64,000 nucleotides of DNA from JAGVPT01 sp049578505 (lineage in GTDB: Bacteria; Bacteroidota; Ignavibacteria; UBA10030; UBA8401): assembly GCA_049578505.1 (NCBI GenBank), contig JBAUMC010000007.1, forward strand, positions 36,642-100,641, given 5' to 3'. How positions within the stretch are numbered: the stretch's first letter is position 1; every line of letters starts with the position of its first letter. This document shows, piece by piece, positions 1 through 7,850 of the stretch. The translations under genes were made by a program, and so were the position numbers. The notes beneath the pieces are model-generated. The model worked only from the letters and a program-made list of their open reading frames with translations. It made no database searches and was not told the DNA's origin.

Positions 1-1
1 A

Positions 2-430
2 GAATTCGTCGATGAAGTATTAGCACCATCTCAACTCGAAATATTGCTGAGGGTTTCCGACCATGTAGTCAACGTTACGCCCTTAACGCCTCTAACGGTA
101 AAGATGTTCGGTGAAAAGGAATTTGCGGCAATGAAACCCGATGCGATATTTTATAATTTCGGAAGGGGTGCTTCGGTGGACGCCGACGCTCTCATAAGAG
201 CGCTGGAAAGGGGGACAATAAAAGCAGCGGCACTAGACACGTTTGAGGAAGAGCCATTGCCGAGAAATAACCCGCTCTGGAACGCCAAAAATGTTTTCAT
301 CACACCTCACATCGGCGGTCCCATCCCACACTACTACCATTTACTTACGGAAATATTCATCGACAACTTGAAACGGTATCTTAGCGGCAAGCCTTTCGCG
401 ACTGCCGTTGATAAAGCAAAAGGATATTAG
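2..430 (+). CDS. D-isomer-specific 2-hydroxyacid dehydrogenase, C-terminal 142 residues (5' end outside window)
   Basis: NAD(P)-dependent reduction of 2-keto acids to D-2-hydroxy acids is the family reaction; the exact substrate cannot be told from this fragment. The reading frame is open from base 2, so the gene starts upstream of the window. Seen in the fragment: the NVTPLTPLT stretch, NFGRGASVDADAL carrying the family arginine, the acidic EEEPLP segment with the catalytic glutamate, and PHIGG with the catalytic histidine. These are the ordered landmarks of the nucleotide-binding and catalytic halves of phosphoglycerate dehydrogenase and glyoxylate reductase-like enzymes. The GxGxxG fingerprint would lie outside the window. 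It converges with the Spy-like gene that ends at 505. Confidence 0.9.
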   Translation, partial: EFVDEVLAPSQLEILLRVSDHVVNVTPLTPLTVKMFGEKEFAAMKPDAIFYNFGRGASVDADALIRALERGTIKAAALDTFEEEPLPRNNPLWNAKNVFITPHIGGPIPHYYHLLTEIFIDNLKRYLSGKPFATAVDKAKGY

Positions 431-434
431 CGTA

Positions 435-481
435 AGAATGCCGGAGACACAACAAAATGCTCGGGCATTCTGTCGTGTCTC
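435..481. other. Two interleaved inverted repeats between convergent genes
   Basis: AGAATGCC (435-442) pairs with GGCATTCT (464-471), and GAGACAC (444-450) pairs with GTGTCTC (475-481). Because the arms alternate a-b-a'-b', the transcript could fold as either of two mutually exclusive hairpins or as an H-type pseudoknot. It lies just after the stop of the + strand dehydrogenase and past the stop of the - strand Spy-like gene, so a bidirectional 3'-end structure is the simplest reading. There is no clear U-run after it on either strand. Confidence 0.5.
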
Positions 482-504
482 AGCAAAAGGCAGAAGAATC
501 GCTT

Positions 505-978
505 TCAAGGATGTTCATGATGGTGGCTCATTCCCTCGGAGTGGTCTTCTCCCATATGTTCACGCGCCTCAGCTCGAAGTACTTCACGCCATTCTTTTTG
601 TTGTTCGGGCGTAAGGATTTTGTTCGCTTCGAACCAACCATCGAGCTTGTTGACATGTAAAGCAGTTTCGTTTGCAGCGACCTCATTTATTTGTTTCTCT
701 ATTGCGTCTTTGTCCGGAGCATCCGACGACAAAAGGCGGCCTAATTCAAGCTTCGAAAGAGCCAATTTTGACCGAAGTTCGATGGCTTTCTTGTCGGTTT
801 CATATTTTAAATCCTTCATTTGTTTTTTCTGCTCGTCGGTGAGTTTTAACTTGGCGAGAAAGTTTGTTTTACCCATATGCTCCATTGGCCTCTTCATCGG
901 CTGCTCATGCGATGGTTCCTGGGCTTTGATGATGCCGGTTAATGCGACGACCAACATCACCACTAAGTATTTCTTCAT
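505..978 (-). CDS. Spy/CpxP family periplasmic protein, His/Met-rich termini
   Basis: A 157-residue exported protein. The ATG at 978 is preceded by AAGGAGTT, which fixes the start; a longer reading frame upstream has no such site. Residues 1-19 form a signal peptide (MKKYLVVMLVVALTGIIKA). The mature part is helical and has two LTxxQ motifs, LTDEQ and LTPEQ, the hallmark of Spy/CpxP-type envelope stress proteins, which bind unfolded proteins or metals in the periplasm. Both ends of the mature protein are rich in His and Met (EPSHEQPMKRPMEHMGK near the start, HSEGMSHHHEHP at the end), which suggests metal binding, perhaps copper or zinc. A perfect inverted repeat sits just upstream. Family assignment is firm; the metal role is inference. 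Confidence 0.8.
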   Translation of the reverse strand: MKKYLVVMLVVALTGIIKAQEPSHEQPMKRPMEHMGKTNFLAKLKLTDEQKKQMKDLKYETDKKAIELRSKLALSKLELGRLLSSDAPDKDAIEKQINEVAANETALHVNKLDGWFEANKILTPEQQKEWREVLRAEAREHMGEDHSEGMSHHHEHP

Positions 979-1006
979 AGAAACTCCTTGTAAAGTGTAC
1001 GAATGG

Positions 1007-1027
1007 GGTACAATGAGAACCTGTACC
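1007..1027. promoter_or_regulatory. Inverted repeat upstream of the Spy-like gene, possible operator
   Basis: GGTACA (1007-1012) and TGTACC (1022-1027) form a perfect 6-bp inverted repeat with a 9-base spacer, 29 bases upstream of the Spy-like start codon. GTAC occurs three times in about 30 bases (997, 1008, 1023). The position fits an operator for a regulator of the Spy-like gene, but no promoter is obvious enough to define the geometry. Confidence 0.35.
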
Positions 1028-1077
1028 GTGTAGCAATATGACATTTCCACGGAGGAATAAGTTTAACGGTATTGTCC

Positions 1078-1106
1078 TTGAAAAAGAAACGTCATTTGTC
1101 TATCTT
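1078..1106 (+). promoter_or_regulatory. Sigma70-type promoter for the TPR protein
   Basis: TTGAAA (1078-1083), a 17-base spacer, then TATCTT (1101-1106). The predicted start of transcription, about 1113, lies roughly 9 bases before the ATG at 1122, which has no Shine-Dalgarno sequence. The mRNA would be nearly leaderless. The promoter position also argues against the in-frame start candidates before 1122. Confidence 0.5.
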
Positions 1107-1121
1107 ACAATCACCAACACA

Positions 1122-3227
1122 ATGAAAATGCGAAAATATTATTATGTCTTCTTAGTTGGCCTTCTTTTTTCTGGGGAAGGATGCCAGGTGTATAATGGGG
1201 CCGCGGTATTTATCAGCCAGCGGTACACGAATACCGTCGCGTATTTCAACACCTACTATAATGCTCAAACGGCTTTTGATGCCGGTGAAAAAGAAGTGCT
1301 TGACGCCCAAGTCGCACAAATGGGCAGGCCGATTTCGACTGCACCCGAGCCGCCGCTTTCTCAGGTTGGCAAGGATAAATTTAATCTTGCTATTGAAAAA
1401 GCCTCTAAATTGTTGTCATTCTACCCGACAAGTAAATGGGTTGTTGATGCTCTTCTCATGATAGGGAAATCATACTACTATCTCGGGGACGATGTAAAGG
1501 CCGATCGAAAATTCCTGGAACTGTTTGGAAAGTTCCCTGACAGCGATTTACGCTTTGAAGCAGAATTGTGGTACGGCCAGTCCCTCATCCGACAGAAACG
1601 ATCGGATGAAGGCCTCCAGACGCTTGAACGCCTTTATACAGATGCTGTTGAGAAGAACCAGAAGCAAATTGCTGGTTTAGCATCGTTCTCTATTGGAAAA
1701 TATTATTGCATCAATCAAAATTACGATAATGCGATAACGTACTTCCAACGATCCTTGGAAACATCGGGTGATGACAGGTTAAATGCTGAAACCGAATTAC
1801 AGATCGGCTTCTGCTATGTTGCACTGGGCAACGATCAGAAAGCATCGCTCTCATTTACAGCAGTTGATGGATTTGACCCAGAGTATACGACGTCTTTCAC
1901 CGCCAAAATTGAGGGCATTAAAATTCTTATCCGGTCACACCAATATGAAGAAGCGCAAAGCCGTCTCGAGAAGCTTCTCAGTAACGCAAAGAACTCCGAT
2001 AATTTTTCAAAGATCCAATTACAAATCGGAAAACTCTACCTCACTCAAAACAAAATAACCGAGGCCATCGCAAAGTTTTCGTACCTCGATACGGCGTACG
2101 CAAAAACCGACGATGCGGCAAAAGGATATTACGCACTGGGGAACATCTATGAAAACATTCAGACGAACTATCCCAAGGCGGCATTGAATTACAGCAAGGC
2201 AAAAACCGAATATCCTGCGTCGGTCGTCACCCTCGACGCAACAAAAAGAGCTGACGCGTTTGTAAAATACTTTTCGCTTTACTCAGAAATGGGACGCCAA
2301 GACAGCCTTATCCGTGAAATCAAAGGAAGAAAGGCGAAACGCGATTCTTTGGCTCTTGCTGCCGACACTTTGCGCTTGATAGACAGTGCCCTAACATCTT
2401 CCAACAATACGACAGCTCTTCCAGATTCTCAACGCTCGAAGTTGCTGGCGGCAAAGGATTCGCTGACTCGGATCGATTCGCTCAAAAAAGTATTGAATAT
2501 ACATCTGCTGGCTCTCGAAACTCGAAGCATAGATTCTCTCCGTCAGGCTGTAGTAAGAGCACACTTCGAGTTGGCTGGAGTTTTTTACCTTGAACTCGAA
2601 ATTCAGGATTCTGCATTTTTCTGGTATCAAAAGGTGATTACTGAGGGGGGGCAAACCGAATATGCGCCGCGCGCTTTCTTCACACTCGCTGAAATTTTCA
2701 GAACATCCGGTGCAACTGGAAAAGCCGACTCACTGTACTCAACACTCATTGCACAGTATCCGGAATCTCAGTATGCCCAAGAATCGCGCAGGATTTTGGG
2801 GATTCCTTTGCTTGTTGCGGCCAAAGATACTGCGGAAGAATTGTATCTGAATGCGGAAGCGTATTTTGACAGTGCAAACGCTGAAACAGCGCTGCCGCTA
2901 TTAACGAAAATTGTGGATAAAAATTATTCATCCCCTTATACCCCAAAAGCGTTGTATACGATTGGCTGGCTGTACGAAAACAAGTTGGACAATGAAGACA
3001 GTGCGAGCATAGTGTACCGTCGCTTAATTGCTGCGTATCCCACATCGGAATATGCTCTTTCCGTCATGCCAAAAGTGCAAGAAGAGGATAACTCAAGAAG
3101 AGATGCTGCGCAAAAAGCAGCCCAGGAACTTGCCCAAAAGAAGAAAAAAGAAGCGGAAGAAAGCAAGGCTGCAAAAGATATCAAAGTGGAAAAGCCTAAT
3201 CCCAACGTGAACAAAGCGCAACCGTAA
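1122..3227 (+). CDS. Exported tetratricopeptide-repeat protein
   Basis: About 701 residues from ATG 1122. The N-terminus (MKMRKYYYVFLVGLLFSGEG followed by Cys) looks like a signal peptide, possibly of a lipoprotein, although the residues before the cysteine are not a classic lipobox. The rest is built of TPR-like helical pairs resembling the BamD/YbgF/Tol-Pal group, for example SFYPTSKWVVDALLMIGKSY and the segments around DSDLRFEAELWYGQSLI, ending in a Lys/Glu/Ala-rich tail after about residue 660. Such proteins act as envelope scaffolds in Bacteroidota-type bacteria; the partner is unknown. It is followed 28 bases later by pyrK. A specific function is not recognisable. Confidence 0.8.
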   Translation: MKMRKYYYVFLVGLLFSGEGCQVYNGAAVFISQRYTNTVAYFNTYYNAQTAFDAGEKEVLDAQVAQMGRPISTAPEPPLSQVGKDKFNLAIEKASKLLSFYPTSKWVVDALLMIGKSYYYLGDDVKADRKFLELFGKFPDSDLRFEAELWYGQSLIRQKRSDEGLQTLERLYTDAVEKNQKQIAGLASFSIGKYYCINQNYDNAITYFQRSLETSGDDRLNAETELQIGFCYVALGNDQKASLSFTAVDGFDPEYTTSFTAKIEGIKILIRSHQYEEAQSRLEKLLSNAKNSDNFSKIQLQIGKLYLTQNKITEAIAKFSYLDTAYAKTDDAAKGYYALGNIYENIQTNYPKAALNYSKAKTEYPASVVTLDATKRADAFVKYFSLYSEMGRQDSLIREIKGRKAKRDSLALAADTLRLIDSALTSSNNTTALPDSQRSKLLAAKDSLTRIDSLKKVLNIHLLALETRSIDSLRQAVVRAHFELAGVFYLELEIQDSAFFWYQKVITEGGQTEYAPRAFFTLAEIFRTSGATGKADSLYSTLIAQYPESQYAQESRRILGIPLLVAAKDTAEELYLNAEAYFDSANAETALPLLTKIVDKNYSSPYTPKALYTIGWLYENKLDNEDSASIVYRRLIAAYPTSEYALSVMPKVQEEDNSRRDAAQKAAQELAQKKKKEAEESKAAKDIKVEKPNPNVNKAQP

Positions 3228-3255
3228 TAACCGACGATCACTTCTGCAGGAACGC

Positions 3256-4023
3256 ATGATTCAAGAACATGCCCCTATCCGCACTGTAAAAGAAATTGGA
3301 TTGAATATTTTTCAGCTTTCTTTTCTCTCCTCCTCAATCTCTCTCAGCGCGCTTCCCGGACAATTTGTAAACGTCAAAGTCGAAGATTCTGCCGTTCCAT
3401 TGCTTCGCCGTCCGTTTAGCATTTTTTCCGTGGAAAGGGAGACCGTTTCAATCATCTTTAACGTTATCGGCCTTGGAACGAAATTATTATCACAGAAGAA
3501 ACCGGGTGAGACCCTCGACGTTCTTGGACCTCTTGGAAAAGGTGTATTTCCGGATAACGACAAAGCAGTCAAAACGGCATTGTTGGTCGCCGGAGGACTT
3601 GGCGTTGCCGCTTTCCCTTTCTTGAACTCTCGGTTGCGTAAGACAAAAACAGTTGTTTCATTTCTTGGGGCACGTACATCGTCGAATGTTGTGCGGATCG
3701 GCTTAGACAATATTCACATAGCAACGGACGACGGGAGCGAAGGGCTCCATGGGACTGTCGTTGATTTATTGAAGAATTTTCTCAATGAGCATCCAATAGA
3801 CGGCCCCAGAATTTATACTTGCGGACCGACGGCGATGATGCGCGAAGTGGCTAAAGTTTCCCGCGAAAAGAATATTCCGTGCTCTGTAGCTCTCGAATGT
3901 GAAATGGCATGCGGGATTGGACTTTGCCAGGGCTGCCCTGTTGAAACCGTCAACCACGAAAAAAAATACCGCCTGGTCTGCAAGGACGGACCTGTCTTTG
4001 AAGCCAGTGAAATAAGGTTTTAA
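3256..4023 (+). CDS. pyrK: Dihydroorotate dehydrogenase B, electron-transfer subunit PyrK
   Basis: FAD and [2Fe-2S] subunit that passes electrons from dihydroorotate oxidation in PyrD to NAD+. 255 residues, normal for the family. Seen: the flavin-binding RRPFSIFS (51-58), the NAD-binding GGLGVAAF (113-120), CGPTAMM (189-195), and the iron-sulfur ligands C219-x4-C224-x2-C227-x14-C242, which match the PyrK spacing. It lies 3 bases ahead of pyrD, giving the usual PyrK-PyrD pair of the class 1B enzyme used in de novo pyrimidine synthesis. The product is UMP precursor orotate, so the window holds both synthesis and degradation genes for pyrimidines. Confidence 0.96.
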   Translation: MIQEHAPIRTVKEIGLNIFQLSFLSSSISLSALPGQFVNVKVEDSAVPLLRRPFSIFSVERETVSIIFNVIGLGTKLLSQKKPGETLDVLGPLGKGVFPDNDKAVKTALLVAGGLGVAAFPFLNSRLRKTKTVVSFLGARTSSNVVRIGLDNIHIATDDGSEGLHGTVVDLLKNFLNEHPIDGPRIYTCGPTAMMREVAKVSREKNIPCSVALECEMACGIGLCQGCPVETVNHEKKYRLVCKDGPVFEASEIRF

Positions 4024-4026
4024 ACT

Positions 4027-4968
4027 ATGGACGAATCATTTTCATTGAAGGATGTTCGATTCCGCAATCGTATTTTTGTCGCCTCCGGTACATTTGGCTA
4101 TGGTGATGAGGTAACGGAATTGGTCGACGTCGATAAGCTTGGCGGCATCATGACGAAATCTCTCTCGTTGAAGCCACGCGACGGAAACCCTCCTCCCCGG
4201 ATTACTGAAACGCCCAGCGGAATGCTGAACTCAATCGGACTTGCGAACATCGGCGTTCATAAGTTTATCGAGGAGAAGATTCCTATACTTGAAAAATGTA
4301 CCTGCGCTATCATCGCCAATATCGCCGCAAGCTCAGTGGAGGAGTACTGCAGTGTCCTTGAATTGCTAGACCCCTACCAACGCGTCGACGGTTTTGAAAT
4401 CAACGTCTCGTGCCCGAATGTTAAAGAGGGGGGCCTGAGTTTTGGAACCGACGTTGTTAAAGTAGCCTTGATTACAAAAGAGCTTCGTAAACGTACTAGA
4501 AAACCTCTCATTCTTAAACTAACTCCGAACGTTACTCACATTTCAGAATTTGCGCGCGCTGCAGAAGCTGAAGGCGCTGATGCTGTTTCCGTTATCAACA
4601 CACTCATTGGCATGGCTGTAAATATTCATACGAGAAAGCCGAGGATTTCAACCGTCACCGGAGGGCTGTCCGGTCCGGCGATCAAACCAATCGCCCTTGC
4701 GAAAGTTTTTGAAGTCTACAAATCGGTCAAGATTCCAGTGTTCGGAATAGGAGGGATAAGGACCTGGGAAGATGCAATTGAATTTTTCCTCGTCGGCGCA
4801 AGTGCTGTTCAAGTCGGTACCGAAAATTTTGTCAACCCTGCTTCGGCAGTCGGAATTTCGAATGGAATTAGGGATTACTGCCTGCACTACTCAATCGACA
4901 GCATCTCGCAATTAGTGGGAACCCTGAATGCGGATGCAAACGTCTCTGTTATTCAAAGCTGGCTTTGA
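4027..4968 (+). CDS. pyrD: Dihydroorotate dehydrogenase B, catalytic subunit PyrD
   Basis: FMN-dependent oxidation of dihydroorotate to orotate, fourth step of UMP synthesis, cytosolic. 313 residues with the TIM-barrel landmarks: VASGTFGYGDE near the N-terminus, NSIGLANIG (68-76), the catalytic cysteine C129 inside INVSCPNVK (class 1B enzymes use Cys as base), LKLTPNV, and GIGGIRTWEDA for phosphate binding of FMN. It directly follows pyrK, so the two are almost certainly cotranscribed and form the heterotetramer. The neighbouring folC starts 27 bases further on. Confidence 0.96.
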   Translation: MDESFSLKDVRFRNRIFVASGTFGYGDEVTELVDVDKLGGIMTKSLSLKPRDGNPPPRITETPSGMLNSIGLANIGVHKFIEEKIPILEKCTCAIIANIAASSVEEYCSVLELLDPYQRVDGFEINVSCPNVKEGGLSFGTDVVKVALITKELRKRTRKPLILKLTPNVTHISEFARAAEAEGADAVSVINTLIGMAVNIHTRKPRISTVTGGLSGPAIKPIALAKVFEVYKSVKIPVFGIGGIRTWEDAIEFFLVGASAVQVGTENFVNPASAVGISNGIRDYCLHYSIDSISQLVGTLNADANVSVIQSWL

Positions 4969-4995
4969 TTTCTGCAATTTAGTCTATCGCACTTT

Positions 4996-6300
4996 GTGAC
5001 TCAAACCCGATCTACAACCGAATACCTTTACGGCCTGCAGACTTTTGGAATGAAGCTCGGCTTGCACAACATTCGAGCGCTGCTCCACTTTTGCCATGAT
5101 CCCCACAAGCAATTTCGGTCTGTTCATGTTGCCGGTACAAACGGAAAAGGGTCAACCTCATCCATGATCGCTGCGGTGCTTCAATCGACGGGTTACAGGA
5201 CCGGATTGTACACTTCACCTCATTTAGTGCAATTCAATGAACGGATTCGCATTAACGGTGAGATGATATCTGATTCGAACCTTGCCCGATATACTACTTT
5301 ATTTCGCCCCCGAATCGATGCTCTGAAAGCAACCTTTTTTGAAGCAACGACCGCAATCGCCTTCAAATATTTTGCAGATCAAAAGGTCGATATTGCAGTT
5401 ATTGAAACTGGATTAGGGGGAAGGCTCGATGCGACGAACGTTCTTGTTCCTGAAGTTTCTGTAATTACCTCGATCGCAAAAGACCATACGCAGTATCTCG
5501 GCAAGACGCTGCAAAAAATTGCTTTTGAAAAAGGAGGTATCATTAAGCCCGGCAAAGCGTGTGTTGTTGGAGTAAGAAGCCAGCTCTCTCTCCGGGAATT
5601 GAGAAAAATTGCAGCGCAGCGTCGATCACAATTTATCACGACCGACAATGTGCGGTCGTCAAAGGTGAACGCGGTTGAAAACGGTTTTCAGGGGGTAGAT
5701 TTCGTAACTGAAAATCATTCATACAAAAATCTCCATATTCCGTTGATCGGTGAGAACCAGATCAGGAACGCTGAAGTTGCAATTACCGCACTCGAATACT
5801 TACAAACAAAAGGTGTTGCCATCACCGCGCACGCGGTTCGACAAGGATTCACACATTTGCAGCGCTTGACGGGGATTCGTGGTCGATTTGAAACCTTACG
5901 GCGGCATCCACTAGTGATTCTCGATGTCGGCCACAACCCCGAAGCTATTTCAGCTATTGCTGCCTCGTTGCGGGCTCTCTCTTATAGGAGACTTATTCTC
6001 GTGTTCGGTGTTATGAAAGATAAAGATTACAAGTCAATGGTCCGAATTCTCTCTAGCTTGAACCCAATTGTTTATGCCGTTCAACCTGCAATGGAGAGGG
6101 CATTACCGGCTGCAACTATTACCGATGTTTTCCGGAGGATGAACTGCATAGCCTATGCACCTGGAGTCGTGTCTGATGGAATTCGAGAAGCTTTGCGAAC
6201 TCAAAAAGAAAATGATTTGTTATTGATCTGCGGTTCACATTATGTTGCAGGCGAAGCCTTGCAAGCCATTCAAGCGATGCACCTCCGAAAAAGTTCTTGA
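4996..6300 (+). CDS. folC: Bifunctional folylpolyglutamate synthase / dihydrofolate synthase
   Basis: Adds glutamate to dihydropteroate and to reduced folates, ATP-dependent, cytosolic. 434 residues beginning at a GTG codon; no in-frame ATG fits upstream. Mur-ligase-type features: P-loop HVAGTNGKGST (44-54), TSPHLVQFNERI, ETGLGGRLDATN (137-148), SIAKDHTQYLG (159-169), and the C-terminal ligase part with LDVGHNPEA. The length and the presence of both glycine-rich motifs are as usual. It follows pyrD by 27 bases and may belong to the same transcript; the rho promoter begins at its last codons. Confidence 0.94.
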   Translation: MTQTRSTTEYLYGLQTFGMKLGLHNIRALLHFCHDPHKQFRSVHVAGTNGKGSTSSMIAAVLQSTGYRTGLYTSPHLVQFNERIRINGEMISDSNLARYTTLFRPRIDALKATFFEATTAIAFKYFADQKVDIAVIETGLGGRLDATNVLVPEVSVITSIAKDHTQYLGKTLQKIAFEKGGIIKPGKACVVGVRSQLSLRELRKIAAQRRSQFITTDNVRSSKVNAVENGFQGVDFVTENHSYKNLHIPLIGENQIRNAEVAITALEYLQTKGVAITAHAVRQGFTHLQRLTGIRGRFETLRRHPLVILDVGHNPEAISAIAASLRALSYRRLILVFGVMKDKDYKSMVRILSSLNPIVYAVQPAMERALPAATITDVFRRMNCIAYAPGVVSDGIREALRTQKENDLLLICGSHYVAGEALQAIQAMHLRKSS

Positions 6301-6325
6301 CAATTAAAGCATTTACCTCTATATT
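6297..6325 (+). promoter_or_regulatory. Strong sigma70-type promoter for rho
   Basis: TTGACA (6297-6302), 17-base spacer, TATATT (6320-6325). The -35 box overlaps the folC stop codon. Transcription would begin near 6332, giving a leader of about 190 bases before the rho ATG. Confidence 0.75.
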
Positions 6326-6331
6326 TCAATT

Positions 6332-6522
6332 AATAGAATAGTTCGTGTGAGAAGGGTTTTTTGCTAAAGGTTTAACACTTCTAGATTACCCCGTTTGTTG
6401 CCAATTATCAGACCTTAAACAATCAAGCAGCGGTATTATTTTTTGAGGTACGTTCAACGAGTGTGATAATTACCTCCCCACGAGTTAAATAATCAATTTT
6501 TTATTGAAGGGATATTTCCACC
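6332..6522 (+). promoter_or_regulatory. Long 5' leader of rho
   Basis: About 190 bases without a gene between the predicted start site and the rho start codon. It contains a near-perfect stem, AGAAGGGTT pairing with AACACTTCT (one mismatch) around 6351-6393, and several U-rich stretches. Long rho leaders that allow Rho to limit its own synthesis are known in enterobacteria; whether this one does so is inference. Confidence 0.4.
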
Positions 6523-7776
6523 ATGCCAATGGACATTTCAGAATTGAAGTCCAAGAAAATTGCTGACCTTAATCAAATTGCAAAAGATCTCAGCATATCC
6601 GGCTACAGCGACTTACGTAAACAAGAATTGATATTCAAAATTCTGGAGGCTCAAACTGAAAAGGATGGGCTGACGTTCAGCAAGGGGGTCCTTGAGGTCT
6701 TGCCGGACGGTTACGGGTTCCTGAGATCCGTCGACTATAATTATCTTCCCTCTCCCGACGATATTTACGTTTCCCCCTCTCAAATAAAAAAATTCAGCTT
6801 GCGAACCGGCGACACTGTCAGCGGACAGGTACGTCCTCCGAAAGAAGGAGAACGCTTTTTTGCCTTGCTTAGGGTCGAAGCGGTAAATGATGAGAATCCC
6901 GATACAATCCGGGATAGAGTGCTCTTCGACAACCTCACGCCATTGTATCCGAATGAGCGCATCAAGCTCGAGACTGCCCCGGGTGAATATGCTATGCGAA
7001 TACTTGACCTGCTGTCGCCGATTGGCAAAGGGCAGAGAGGTATGATCGTTTCGCCGCCAAAGGCAGGGAAAACCGTCCTCCTTCAAAAGATGGCAAACAG
7101 CATAACGCGAAATCATCCGGATGTCAAGCTGATGATGTTGCTGATCGACGAGCGTCCGGAGGAAGTAACGGATATGGAGCGTTCGGTGAGCGCAGAAGTT
7201 GTCGCCTCGACATTCGATGAACCGCCGGAACGCCACGTCCAGGTGTCGGATATGGTCCTTGAAAAAGCAAAACGGCTGGTAGAAGCAAAACACGACGTCG
7301 TTATCCTGCTCGACAGTATCACGCGCCTGGCGCGTGCCCATAATACAGTCGTTCCCCATTCCGGAAAAATCCTCTCCGGCGGTGTCGATGCAAATGCATT
7401 GCATCGCCCGAAAAGATTTTTTGGCGCGGCGCGCAATATTGAAGAAGGCGGAAGCTTGACAATTATCGCCACGGCGCTCGTTGAAACGGGGAGCAGAATG
7501 GACGAGGTTATTTTTGAAGAGTTCAAGGGAACCGGCAATATGGAAATAGTGCTCGACCGAAAATTGAGCGACAAACGAATCTTCCCGGCAGTCGATGTGA
7601 ATCGATCCGGAACCCGCAAGGAAGAAATCCTGATGGGTGAAGATGAATTGAACCGCGTATGGATCTTACGGAAATTCTTAAGTGAATTCACGCCGGTGGA
7701 AGCAATGGAATTCCTGCTTGAAAAGATGCGTGGAACGAAAGAGAATAAAGATTTCCTCAAATCGATGAACAGTTAA
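6523..7776 (+). CDS. rho: Transcription termination factor Rho
   Basis: RNA-dependent hexameric ATPase that ends transcription. 417 residues, the usual length. Order: N-terminal Rho_N helix bundle (MDISELKSKKIADLNQIAKD), the cold-shock-like RNA-binding domain with GVLEVLPDGYGFLRS (55-69), then the ATPase core with Walker A SPPKAGKT (177-184), LLIDERPEEVTDM, and LLDSITRLARAHN with the Walker B region. No large insertion between the helix bundle and the OB fold is present, unlike actinobacterial or some Bacteroidota Rho. GAAGGGA upstream of the ATG serves as ribosome site. The gene has its own promoter, leader and intrinsic terminator. Confidence 0.98.
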   Translation: MPMDISELKSKKIADLNQIAKDLSISGYSDLRKQELIFKILEAQTEKDGLTFSKGVLEVLPDGYGFLRSVDYNYLPSPDDIYVSPSQIKKFSLRTGDTVSGQVRPPKEGERFFALLRVEAVNDENPDTIRDRVLFDNLTPLYPNERIKLETAPGEYAMRILDLLSPIGKGQRGMIVSPPKAGKTVLLQKMANSITRNHPDVKLMMLLIDERPEEVTDMERSVSAEVVASTFDEPPERHVQVSDMVLEKAKRLVEAKHDVVILLDSITRLARAHNTVVPHSGKILSGGVDANALHRPKRFFGAARNIEEGGSLTIIATALVETGSRMDEVIFEEFKGTGNMEIVLDRKLSDKRIFPAVDVNRSGTRKEEILMGEDELNRVWILRKFLSEFTPVEAMEFLLEKMRGTKENKDFLKSMNS

Positions 7777-7802
7777 TCGCTTCATGTAAATCCTCATAAT
7801 TG

Positions 7803-7834
7803 AAAGCCATCCTCCTTTTTTCGGGATGGCTTTT
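7803..7834 (+). terminator. Intrinsic terminator of rho
   Basis: AAAGCCATCC (7803-7812) pairs perfectly with GGATGGCTTT (7824-7833), an 11-base loop between, ending in a U-run. A TTG codon at 7800 that would extend the next gene lies in this terminator, which supports the downstream ATG 7851 as its true start. It is notable that the Rho gene itself ends in a Rho-independent signal. Confidence 0.85.
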
Positions 7835-7850
7835 CATTTTCTTAAGGTTT

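Noticed and set aside
7800..7850. TTG start for the transsulfuration enzyme
   Set aside because: It is in the rho terminator hairpin; ATG 7851 begins the conserved sequence.
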